Source: DUZB01 sp964407525
GTDB taxonomy: Bacteria; Desulfobacterota; DSM-4660; Desulfatiglandales; Desulfatiglandaceae
Assembly: GCA_964407525.1 (NCBI GenBank)
Contig: CAYOWC010000289.1
Coordinates: 1 to 6,230, forward strand
Direction of reading: 5' to 3'
DNA length: 6,230 nucleotides
Part shown: piece after piece, positions 1 to 5,722 of the stretch
How the letters are laid out: the number at the start of each line of letters is the position of its first letter
How positions within the stretch are numbered: the stretch's first letter is position 1
Notes under the pieces: generated by a model
Database searches by the model: none
Told to the model about the DNA's origin: nothing
The model's input: the letters and a program-made list of their open reading frames with translations, nothing else
Program-made: the position numbers and the translations under genes

Positions 1-6
1 TGTTAT

Positions 7-75
7 CCAATTTCCAGTTTCGAATTTCCAGTTTCAGCATCCGATTTTCAGATTCGACGTCCGATTTTCAACCAG
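7..75. repeat. Degenerate tandem array, 7-nt period
   Basis: The stretch parses into successive heptads such as CCAATTT, CCAGTTT, CGAATTT, CCAGTTT, then CGATTTT, CAGATTC and CGATTTT again, with one 6-nt unit (GACGTC). The 13-mer AATTTCCAGTTTC occurs at 9-21 and 23-35, and TCCGATTTTCA at 40-50 and 60-70. No reading frame uses it. Its architecture resembles the short-period arms of the two 173-bp insertions further right, so it may be one end of a similar element cut by the window edge. That link is inference. Confidence 0.6.
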
Positions 76-120
76 AAAACATACCTCATTTCCGGGAAAA
101 GTGTAAACTTATGAATGAAG

Positions 121-139
121 GATGCCTAAATCAGGCATC
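121..139 (-). terminator. Hairpin at the 3' end of the activase gene, possible terminator
   Basis: GATGCCT (121-127) and AGGCATC (133-139) form a perfect 7-bp stem with a 5-nt loop, and the activase stop codon (131-133) lies at the loop/stem edge. Read on the minus strand, the stem is not followed by a good U tract; the four T residues lie on the plus-strand side (140-143). It may therefore be a weak or bidirectional terminator, or only a 3'-end hairpin. Confidence 0.3.
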
Positions 140-916
140 TTTTACCGCCAGTAACGCCGCTCCCAGGGCCCCGACGATCTGGGGCTCTGGATGAACATGG
201 ATCTTTCTTCCAAGCTTTTCTTCCAGAAGTCCCACCACACCACGATTTCTTGCCACCCCCCCGCTCATGGTCACCGCCCCGTGAATGCCTATACTCTTTG
301 CCATGCTCCACACCCGGTTCACAATAGCCCTGTGAAGCCCTCGAATGATCTCTTCCCTGGGCCGGTTCTGCGCCACGAGGGACACCACCTCGCTTTCCGC
401 GAAAACCGTACACACGCTGCTGATAGCAACCTCCCGTTCCGCCCTTTGAGATAACTCTCCCATTTCATCTAATGGAACTTGCAGCTTCTCCGCCATAACT
501 TCCAGAAATCGACCGGTGCCCGCGGCGCATTTGTCGTTCATGGTAAAATCCAGGACCTTACCCTCTTTCCCGACTCGAATCACTTTGGAATCCTGCCCCC
601 CGATATCAATCACGGTTTCCGTATCCGGAAAAAGATGGTGAGCCCCCACTGCGTGGCAGGTGATTTCGGTCACCTTTTTATCGGCAAAAGGGATGGAAAT
701 CCGACCATACCCGGTTCCCACAATACGTTTTATCCGCTTCCGGTCAATATTTGCCCGGGTCATGGCCATCTCCAGAGCCGCTACTGCCGCATCGGTGCTG
801 TTCGCCCCTGTATGGAGTATCCCATAGCCAACCACAACTTTTTCAGAATCGAGGATCAAGGCCTCCGTACTCAGAGAGCCTACATCAATCCCCACAAAAT
901 AATCTTTTGAAACCAT
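131..916 (-). CDS. 2-hydroxyacyl-CoA dehydratase activase (BadF/BadG/BcrA/BcrD ATPase family, HgdC-like)
   Basis: 261 aa, close to the length of HgdC-type activators. In this family a homodimer bridged by one [4Fe-4S] cluster uses ATP to push an electron at very low potential into a partner 2-hydroxyacyl-CoA dehydratase or benzoyl-CoA reductase. The ASKHA nucleotide fold is visible: phosphate-1 motif GIDVGSLSTEA (9-19), GTGYGR (67-72), phosphate-2 motif DIGGQDSK (104-111) and adenosine motif GGVARN (219-224). The cluster cysteines are in NDKCAAGTGRF (C130) and SVCTVFAESE (C169), matching the two family ligands. The protein is predicted cytoplasmic. The start at 916 was chosen because AGGAGAGG lies 8 nt upstream; the in-frame ATG at 991 has no such site and falls inside the predicted promoter. 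No dehydratase subunits are present here; if linked, they lie to the left, downstream. The exact substrate cannot be told from this subunit. Confidence 0.95.
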   Translation of the reverse strand: MVSKDYFVGIDVGSLSTEALILDSEKVVVGYGILHTGANSTDAAVAALEMAMTRANIDRKRIKRIVGTGYGRISIPFADKKVTEITCHAVGAHHLFPDTETVIDIGGQDSKVIRVGKEGKVLDFTMNDKCAAGTGRFLEVMAEKLQVPLDEMGELSQRAEREVAISSVCTVFAESEVVSLVAQNRPREEIIRGLHRAIVNRVWSMAKSIGIHGAVTMSGGVARNRGVVGLLEEKLGRKIHVHPEPQIVGALGAALLAVKDA

Positions 917-924
917 CTCTGAAT

Positions 925-932
925 CCTCTCCT
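925..932 (-). promoter_or_regulatory. Ribosome binding site that fixes the activase start
   Basis: AGGAGAGG on the minus strand, separated by 8 nt from the ATG at 914-916. A second GGAGG-like run (942-946) lies further upstream at a less useful distance. This strong site argues for 916 over the longer in-frame start at 991. Confidence 0.8.
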
Positions 933-981
933 GTTAACCTCCGATAGTTTTCTTGTGCTCCCAAAATACAGGGCTTTTCAA

Positions 982-1010
982 AACATAACACACAAAACCA
1001 TGCATCTCAA
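982..1010 (-). promoter_or_regulatory. Sigma-70-like promoter for the activase
   Basis: On the minus strand, TTGAGA (1005-1010, 5 of 6 to TTGACA) and TATGTT (982-987, 4 of 6 to TATAAT) are separated by exactly 17 nt. The predicted transcription start, near 975, gives a leader of about 60 nt before the ATG at 916. It is a motif match only. Confidence 0.45.
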
Positions 1011-1057
1011 AGGCATTCATTAATTCTCATTATGAGCTCGGGTTTATCCCAAAAGAC

Positions 1058-1128
1058 TGTGTGAGTGGCATTTTGCCACGACTTTTCGCGGCTGGAAAGC
1101 CGCTCCCACAGAGAGGTTTTTTCAAAAT
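1058..1128. repeat. REP-like double-hairpin unit, copy A
   Basis: The first hairpin is GTGGCA (1065-1070), loop TTT, TGCCAC (1074-1079). The second is GCGGCT (1088-1093), loop GGAA, AGCCGC (1098-1103), followed by TCCCACAG and then TTTTTTCAAAAT. Adjacent short palindromes of this layout resemble repetitive extragenic palindromes. No REP-associated transposase gene is in the window. Confidence 0.6.
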
Positions 1129-1188
1129 TAGAATTGCTGAAAGGCAATTGGCAATTCTCATTATGGATACTGTTTTACTGTGGATCGT

Positions 1189-1279
1189 TGTGTGAGTGGC
1201 ATTTTGCCACGACTTTTCGAGGCTAGAACCTACCAAACGGACGACGGGCAAGAGCCTCCCAAAGGGATTTTTTCAAAAT
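1189..1279. repeat. REP-like double-hairpin unit, copy B, with expanded loop
   Basis: The first hairpin is identical to copy A (1196-1210). The second stem is GAGGCT (1219-1224) with AGCCTC (1253-1258): relative to copy A the C-G pair has become A-T on both sides, so pairing is kept. The loop has grown from 4 to 28 nt (1225-1252). The unit ends in TCCC-AAA-GGGA followed by six T (1257-1273), which could act as a weak terminator on the plus strand. Confidence 0.6.
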
Positions 1280-1317
1280 GACAGGTGCTCCAACGCCATC
1301 TATCCCAAAGAATTCTA

Positions 1318-1346
1318 TTGATAATTTCCTTGTTTTCATCTTAAAT
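1318..1346 (+). promoter_or_regulatory. Sigma-70-like promoter for the P-type ATPase
   Basis: TTGATA (1318-1323, 5 of 6 to consensus) and TTAAAT (1341-1346, 4 of 6) are separated by 17 nt. Transcription would begin near 1353, which excludes the upstream ATG at 1349 as a start and leaves a leader of about 68 nt before 1421. It is a motif match only. Confidence 0.4.
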
Positions 1347-1408
1347 GTATGCGTTTGAATAAACCTTTGACTCGAATCCCTGTACTTCCAGCCTTTGATA
1401 CCATGTCA

Positions 1409-1418
1409 AGGGGAAGAG
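1409..1418 (+). promoter_or_regulatory. Ribosome binding site for the P-type ATPase
   Basis: The purine run AGGGGAAGAG lies just before the ATG at 1421, with its AGGGG core about 7 nt away. Neither the ATG at 1349 nor the one at 1457 has a comparable site. Confidence 0.55.
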
Positions 1419-1420
1419 AA

Positions 1421-4090
1421 ATGGGATTCGCCCCACGCTCCGCCAATGAGATTGCAATGAAATTCCATAGCCTTACATCTGAAAAAGCCCTTGAAAACTT
1501 ATCGTCAAGCCTACATGGCCTCACCGAGAAAGAAGCGGATCAAAGACTTTCTCAACACGGCCCCAATGAGATAAGCCGCGGCCGTAAGATCTCTCCCATC
1601 ATGATTTTTCTGGCTCAATTTAACAGTTTCATCGTCTACATATTGATTGCCGCCGTTTTCATCTCATTCACGCTCCAGGAATATATCGACGGTGTTGTGA
1701 TTATCACCATCCTTATCGTGAACGCGGTTCTCGGTTTCTTTCAGGAATACAGGGCAGAGAAGGCCATCGAATCGCTCAAGAAAATGGCAGCCCTTCAGGC
1801 CACCGTAATAAGAAATGGTCGTAAGATGAGAATCAGCAGCACAGAACTGGTTCCCGGCGATGTGATCGCTTTCGAAGCCGGCGACCGGATACCCGCCGAT
1901 GCCCGCATTATCGAAGGACATTTGCTGGAGGTCATGGAATCATCGTTGACGGGGGAAAGTCACCCGGTAAGCAAAGATTCTGAGCCTATAGACGACACAA
2001 GCACTTTAGGCGATATGAAAAGCATGGTTTTCGGAGGCACGAATGTCGCCAGCGGGTCGGGCAAGGCGGTCGTAGTGAAAACGGGTATGGGCTCTGAGAT
2101 GGGGAAGATCGCCGAATCGATTGAGTCTGTTAAAGACGATGAAACCCCGCTCCAGAAAAAACTCAACATACTGGGGCGAAAACTCGGAATCCTGACGCTT
2201 GCGATCTGCGCCATCATCATCGCTTTCGGCATCTACAAAGGAGGAAATATCCTTGAAATGATCATGGTGGGTGTGAGTCTCGCAGTCGCTGCCGTCCCCG
2301 AAGGTCTTCCCATCGTGGTGACAATCGCCCTCGCCCTAGGTGTCAAACGGATGGTGAAAGAAAATGCCCTTGTAAAACGTCTCCCCAGCGTGGAGACCCT
2401 GGGATGCACCACGGTTATCTGCACCGACAAGACCGGTACTTTGACACGCAATGAGATGACCGTAACAAAATTGTATGTCAATAATGCGATCATCGATGTC
2501 ACAGGTACGGGATACGGGACTTCCGGAGATTTTCTTTCTTCGGGTGAAAGCACGGATCCTATCCCTGCCGAACTTCTGCTGCGGATAGGTGCACTGAACA
2601 ACGATGCAGCCTTATCTGAAAGAGATGGTGTCATAGGTGACCCCACAGAAGCATGCCTCATTGTCAGCGCCGCCAAGGCGGGACTGCAAAAAATCGCCCT
2701 GGAAGAGAAATTCCCGAGAGTAAACGAAATACCTTTTGATTCAGAACGAAAACGGAAATCCACGGTGCATAGAACCAACCAGGGACTTGTCATGTACACC
2801 AAAGGTGCACCTGACGTGGTGCTGAATCTCTGCTCGAAGGTGAACATCGACGGAAAGGAACTCCCCCTTGGAGATGACATCCTGGCGACAACCAATGAAA
2901 TAATCCAACAATTCTCCTCTCAAGCTTTGAGGGTACTTGGTTTTGCGTATAAACCTTTGAGTTCAGAAACCGTGGATACGTCCCAGGAGAAAGAGCTCAT
3001 CTTTGTGGGACTGCAGGGGATGATAGATCCTCCCCGAGAGGAAGTGAAAAGCGCGATCGAACAGTGCAAAAAGGCCGGGATTCGGTCTGTCATGATCACT
3101 GGCGACTACGCGCTTACAGCAAAGGCCATAGCTGAACAACTGGGAATCGAAGGCGATGCCGTAAGCGGTGAACAGATTGAAAAAATGGATGATGAGTCCC
3201 TGAAAAATATCGTCGGCGTAACCTCCATATTTTCGAGGGTAAACCCTGAACACAAGATACGGATTGTGCGGGCGCTGAGAGAGGCGGGAGAAGTCGTTGC
3301 CATGTCCGGGGACGGGGTCAATGACGCGCCGGCCCTCAAGGAGGCCGATATAGGCGTGGCCATGGGCATTACCGGGACCGACGTGACCAAAGAAACCGCC
3401 GACATGGTGCTGCTCGATGATCAGTACACCTCCATTGTAAAGGCCGTGGAACAGGGAAGAGGCATCTATGACAATATCAAGAAATTCGTGAATTACCTGC
3501 TTTCGAGCAATCTTGGTGAGGTCCTGATCCTTTTCGTCGCCATGATTATCGGCTTCAGAGACGCTTCCGGGGCCATGGTGATGCCGCTTCTTGCCACCCA
3601 GATCCTCTGGCTGAACCTCATTACGGACGGTCTTCCCGCGGTTGCCCTGGGTGTTGATCCTATACGAAAAGGGATTATGGATGTCCCCCCACGCAGTCCC
3701 GGAGAACCGATTATAACGAAAAGCATGGCAACAAACATCGTGCTTATCTCGGTACTCATGGCGGCGGGGGTCCTCTTCCTCTTCAACAGGTTCCTTCCGG
3801 AGGGAGAGACGGTCGCGAGGACAGTAGCCTTCACATCGATCGTGATGCTGGAGATGGTACGGGTTACCATGATCCGTACCCAATACAGGCTTCCCTTCTT
3901 CTCCAACCCGTTCCTTCTCGGAGCCATTGCTGTTTCTGTGTTGCTCCAGGTGGCGGTCGTCTATGTACCGGTTATGAACATAGTATTCAAGACCACGGCG
4001 CTTTCCCTCTATCACTGGGGCTATATGTGTGCGGTGATGGTTCTGATGTTCGTCATAGGTATGGTTATCGCCAAACTTATACGCAGATAA
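1421..4090 (+). CDS. Cation-translocating P-type ATPase, calcium-type (SERCA/PMCA-like, P2 class)
   Basis: 889 aa from this start; an integral membrane pump that uses ATP to expel a cation, most likely Ca2+. In order: N-terminal cation-ATPase domain, actuator loop TGES (177-180), M4 PEGLP (293-297), phosphorylated Asp336 in CTDKTGTLTRNE, nucleotide-domain KGAPD (461-465), TGD (560-562) and GDGVND (630-635). About ten membrane segments are visible: two before the actuator, two around PEGLP, six after residue 688. SERCA-type ion ligands seem conserved: E294 (M4), N697 and E700 (M5, SSNLGEV), N732, T735 and D736 (M6, NLITDG), and E811 in M8 at the position of SERCA E908, so both calcium sites could be complete. 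Start: 1421 has the best ribosome site; the ATG at 1457 (877 aa, MKFHSL) fits the usual family N-terminus and is the main alternative; 1349 is upstream of the predicted transcript. Ion choice is inferred from ligands, not proven. Confidence 0.95.
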   Translation: MGFAPRSANEIAMKFHSLTSEKALENLSSSLHGLTEKEADQRLSQHGPNEISRGRKISPIMIFLAQFNSFIVYILIAAVFISFTLQEYIDGVVIITILIVNAVLGFFQEYRAEKAIESLKKMAALQATVIRNGRKMRISSTELVPGDVIAFEAGDRIPADARIIEGHLLEVMESSLTGESHPVSKDSEPIDDTSTLGDMKSMVFGGTNVASGSGKAVVVKTGMGSEMGKIAESIESVKDDETPLQKKLNILGRKLGILTLAICAIIIAFGIYKGGNILEMIMVGVSLAVAAVPEGLPIVVTIALALGVKRMVKENALVKRLPSVETLGCTTVICTDKTGTLTRNEMTVTKLYVNNAIIDVTGTGYGTSGDFLSSGESTDPIPAELLLRIGALNNDAALSERDGVIGDPTEACLIVSAAKAGLQKIALEEKFPRVNEIPFDSERKRKSTVHRTNQGLVMYTKGAPDVVLNLCSKVNIDGKELPLGDDILATTNEIIQQFSSQALRVLGFAYKPLSSETVDTSQEKELIFVGLQGMIDPPREEVKSAIEQCKKAGIRSVMITGDYALTAKAIAEQLGIEGDAVSGEQIEKMDDESLKNIVGVTSIFSRVNPEHKIRIVRALREAGEVVAMSGDGVNDAPALKEADIGVAMGITGTDVTKETADMVLLDDQYTSIVKAVEQGRGIYDNIKKFVNYLLSSNLGEVLILFVAMIIGFRDASGAMVMPLLATQILWLNLITDGLPAVALGVDPIRKGIMDVPPRSPGEPIITKSMATNIVLISVLMAAGVLFLFNRFLPEGETVARTVAFTSIVMLEMVRVTMIRTQYRLPFFSNPFLLGAIAVSVLLQVAVVYVPVMNIVFKTTALSLYHWGYMCAVMVLMFVIGMVIAKLIRR

Positions 4091-4498
4091 GTATTTTCAT
4101 AGCCTTGTAAAAATCTCCCTATTCCACCCTTTTTACTGGTATGGGTTAATTTTGGCTTCCAACGAAGTCGATCCTATGAATCCGGAAATTTGGCTTTGGT
4201 TATTCTTCATGTCACTCAGAGGAGTTCACCTGTAAAGGTTTTATAAAAGGCTGACGCCCGCCTGCCTCGCCTAACCATCAGAAGAATTGTTCCCAAATAC
4301 AGGGGGATAGTAACATCGACCAATCTCAAAATAGAGTGCGAACGGCAATGGCGGGCAGGCCTTAACTCCGCCATGATCGACCTGGTGCATCTTTCCGACA
4401 CTGACTTTGTTTCAAATAGGATGCCGTTTGTCGCCATAACGTAGCTCTTTACGAATTCATCAAATTTCGTTTATCGACATAACGGGAAGTTCAACGTT
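4091..4498. other. Intergenic stretch with no supportable gene
   Basis: No convincing terminator follows the ATPase. Open frames exist on both strands (plus 4247-4441, without a usable start; minus 4216-4437, 73 codons, with an AAGAG-like site before the ATG), but they overlap each other and neither resembles a family I know. The minus frame sits where the toxin partner of the antitoxin at 4499-4901 would be expected, yet shows no PIN or RelE-type signature. Repeats seen: GCCCGCC (4256-4262) against GGCGGGC (4350-4356), and an imperfect 17-bp direct repeat (next entry). Confidence 0.5.
4425..4484. repeat. Imperfect 17-bp direct repeat pair
   Basis: CGTTTGTCGCCATAACG (4425-4441) and CGTTTATCGACATAACG (4468-4484) agree at 15 of 17 positions and are 43 bp apart. 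They lie just downstream of the broken antitoxin gene. The function is unknown. Confidence 0.5.
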
Positions 4499-4901
4499 TT
4501 ATTCGGTAAACCGATCTCTGGAAGCTCTAACCGCATCAAGAATATCTTTTGTGGTCGCTTTGGTTTTGATACCGGGAACGTCAAATGGCGATTTTGTGCT
4601 TTTTCTGAAAATAATTGAGAAGGTATCACCGCCTCCTCTTTTAATAGCCACCTCTTCAGTTCTTGCGATATTAAAAACATCGGCAAAACGTTGTCTCGCT
4701 TCAGAATACAGACCTCGTCAAATAGTTAAGTGGTCGAGTTGTTGAGTTGGAAAATAAGCACGTGAAATCAACACATTGCCTATTCAAATCCATCGGGTGT
4801 CCAATTTTGAGGTGAAAGGAATAACTTCAAATAATAATAACCACTTAACTACTAATCTACGCGACCACTTAACGAGGTCTGGAATACGTATATATCTTCA
4901 T
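4499..4901 (-). pseudogene. Phd/YefM-family antitoxin, split by a 173-bp insertion
   Basis: The 3' part (4499-4708) reads YSEARQRFADVFNIAR through KSPFDVPG to a TAA stop, the pattern of 'prevent-host-death' antitoxins, small DNA-binding proteins that neutralise a toxin and repress their own operon. Its own frame is closed by a TGA at 4718-4720, so it lacks a start. The missing start is on the far side of the insertion: ATG at 4899-4901 followed by KIYT (4887-4901). Joining the halves through one copy of the 5-bp duplication gives MKIYTYSEARQ and an uninterrupted 74-residue protein of normal family length, with SEARQ near the N-terminus and KSPFDVPG at about 44-51. Disruption is at codons 6-7, so it is almost certainly a null allele. 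The ATG overlaps the stop of the upstream ORF (ATGA). No toxin gene is recognisable beside it. Family assignment rests on recalled sequence pattern. Confidence 0.8.
4709..4881. mobile_element. 173-bp MITE-like insertion E1, with 5-bp target duplication GAATA
   Basis: Direct GAATA copies at 4704-4708 and 4882-4886 flank it exactly. The inverted ends are CAGACCTCGTTAAGTGGTCG as read inward from the right end (4881-4862), and the same sequence from the left end (4709-4736) interrupted by 8 extra nt (TCAAATAG region). Both arms can be read as 8-nt degenerate units: inward from the right ACCACTTA, TCTACGCG, ACTACTAA, ACCACTTA (4840-4871); on the left, the reverse complements of ACTATTTG, ACCACTTA, ACAACTCG, CCAACTCA (4711-4750). 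The 8-nt arm difference equals one unit. There is no ORF of note, so it must have moved using an enzyme supplied elsewhere. Excision in silico restores the antitoxin frame. Confidence 0.85.
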
Positions 4902-5258
4902 GGTATCTTAGTCCAATTCACTGGCCGGGCAGAGGCCTGGGAAAACTGTTTAAATGTCTTTTTCAAGCCAGCAAAATCTTCCAAAAAAATACCATGGCCC
5001 GACCCCGATTGTTCTAACTGGGAGACAACCACAAGATGTAGGCGCGCCTTTGTCATAATGTTGAACCTAAAAGCTGCCATTAGCACTTAGCGGTTACATA
5101 GCTCTATGAAATAAATCGTTTACGGAAAAACAGTGCTGCATCAAAAAGTGACAGTTGAAATACAGTAAAAACTAATCTAAACCGCTTACATCATTAAACT
5201 AACGGCTAATAGCTCAAAAGCTGATTGCTGCTTTTAGGTTGAAAGCGATTTGAATCAT
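4898..5258 (-). pseudogene. Small unidentified ORF coupled to the antitoxin, split by a second 173-bp insertion
   Basis: The 3' part reads MTKARLHLVVVSQLEQSG to WTKIP and stops at TGA 4898-4900, overlapping the antitoxin ATG by the 4-nt ATGA typical of translational coupling. Removing insertion 5066-5238 with one TTGAA copy joins it in frame to ATG 5256-5258 (MIQIAFNIMTKAR), giving 60 codons. A TTG at 5298-5300 would give 74 and would itself overlap (TTGA) the stop of the ORF upstream. With the insertion in place, a shorter frame starting inside the element (GTG 5084-5086) still reaches the same stop, so some product may persist. I do not recognise the protein; there is no membrane segment, and the central part is hydrophobic-strand-like (HLVVVSQ). 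It could be a partner or regulator of the antitoxin, or not a real gene. The frame-restoring excision is suggestive but weak, since any in-frame stop-free join would look similar. Confidence 0.35.
5066..5238. mobile_element. 173-bp MITE-like insertion E2, with 5-bp target duplication TTGAA
   Basis: Direct TTGAA copies at 5061-5065 and 5239-5243 flank it exactly. Its ends are inverted: from the left CCTAAAAGCTGCCATTAGC, from the right CCTAAAAGCAGCAATCAGC, matching at 16 of 19 positions, the first nine perfectly. Beyond that the arms continue to match imperfectly (ACTTAGCGGTTA against TATTAGCCGTTA) if one 8-nt unit is skipped in the right arm. GCT-headed units recur at 5205, 5212, 5220 and 5227. 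It has no coding capacity. Same length and same duplication size as E1, but different end sequences. Confidence 0.78.
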
Positions 5259-5296
5259 ACAAAAGACCAGATATTGAACTCTTATATTCCCACCCT

Positions 5297-5665
5297 TCAA
5301 CCACCTGATGTATCAAAAATATTTACAGGCTTCGCTTCATCCAGGAAATCATGAAAACCATGATGTATTTCGACGCACGGTACGTCCACCTGAATAACGA
5401 TATCACATATTTCTATCGGTGGGGATACATCAGAGACACCCAGCAATCTGAGTAAAAACATGTCATGGCGTGGACAAGCCAGAAACATCCGTCTTTCAAG
5501 GTTTTTTTTCTTTTCATTTGTGGCAAAAGCAATGATTCAGTAGTGCGCGTTTCAGCTTTTAAACAGAAGAATGGCATCCTTCACTTCTGAGCTCGAAAAA
5601 ATGTGTACTCTGAATGACTGCTTTTTTTCGGCTCCCGAAGCTCCAGTCCCAACAGAAAATATAGA
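5297..5665 (-). pseudogene. Decayed unidentified ORF with two in-frame stops
   Basis: One minus-strand frame reads on for 123 codons from 5665 to the TGA at 5297-5299, broken only by TGA at 5552-5554 and TGA at 5537-5539. The upstream part contains QSFRVHIFSSSEVKDAILLF; the downstream part (from about 5533) contains NLERRMFLACPRHDMF, LLRLLGVSD and VEIHHGFHDFLDEAKPVNIF. Composition on both sides of the stops looks protein-like, which favours a decayed gene over chance. The longest piece with an ATG is 5297-5488 (63 aa), without a good ribosome site. I do not recognise the family. The frame is the same as that of the ORF ending at 5723, with two TAA stops and 57 nt between, so both could be parts of one older gene. 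Alternatively this is a non-coding stretch that happens to be open. Confidence 0.3.
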
Positions 5666-5722
5666 TTATTGTGGCGTATGGGATTATTGGTCAATGAACA
5701 CCATGACCGCGAGATAAGGATC

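Larger units (their letters stand above)
1022..1283. repeat. Intergenic repeat module in two tandem copies, 131-bp offset
   Basis: Three blocks recur in the same order. AATTCTCATTATG occurs at 1022-1034 and 1153-1165. A 31-bp exact repeat occurs at 1058-1088 and 1189-1219. TTTTTTCAAAAT occurs at 1117-1128 and 1268-1279. The first two blocks are each offset by 131 bp, with 23 unconserved bases between them in both copies. The third is offset by 151 bp because the second copy has a longer loop. Between the copies, GAATTGC (1131-1137) and GCAATTC (1151-1157) form a further inverted repeat. No ORF explains the region, which lies between the divergent promoters of the activase and the ATPase. Confidence 0.85.

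Noticed and set aside
914..991. Longer activase start at 991 (286 aa)
   Set aside because: The extra 25 residues precede the conserved GIDVGS start region, the ATG lies inside the predicted promoter spacer, and 916 has a strong ribosome site at ideal spacing.
191..1023. Plus-strand ORFs over the activase gene
   Set aside because: They are antisense shadows of a well-conserved gene with complete motifs.
1349..1420. Longer P-type ATPase start at 1349 (913 aa)
   Set aside because: There is no ribosome site, it overlaps the predicted -10 region, and the added residues have no family counterpart.
1664..4015. Minus-strand ORFs of up to 350 codons over the P-type ATPase
   Set aside because: They are antisense shadows; none has recognisable motifs, and the sense strand carries every family motif.
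4269..4441. Possible integron attC site downstream of the antitoxin (GTTAGGC on the minus strand)
   Set aside because: No matching RYYYAAC partner with paired inner boxes was found at a suitable distance, and no integrase is present.
4992..5015. Plus-strand ATGGCCCGACCC resembling the start of a REP-associated transposase (MARP...)
   Set aside because: The frame stops after seven codons and no transposase motif follows; chance resemblance.
4709..5238. CRISPR array or spacer-like structure
   Set aside because: Repeats are short, degenerate, contiguous and inverted, with no regular repeat-spacer alternation and no cas genes.
5537..5554. TGA recoding (selenocysteine) in the unidentified ORF
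   Set aside because: Other stops in the same frame are TAA and TAG, there is no hairpin suggestive of a SECIS element, and neighbours are decayed; pseudogenisation is simpler.
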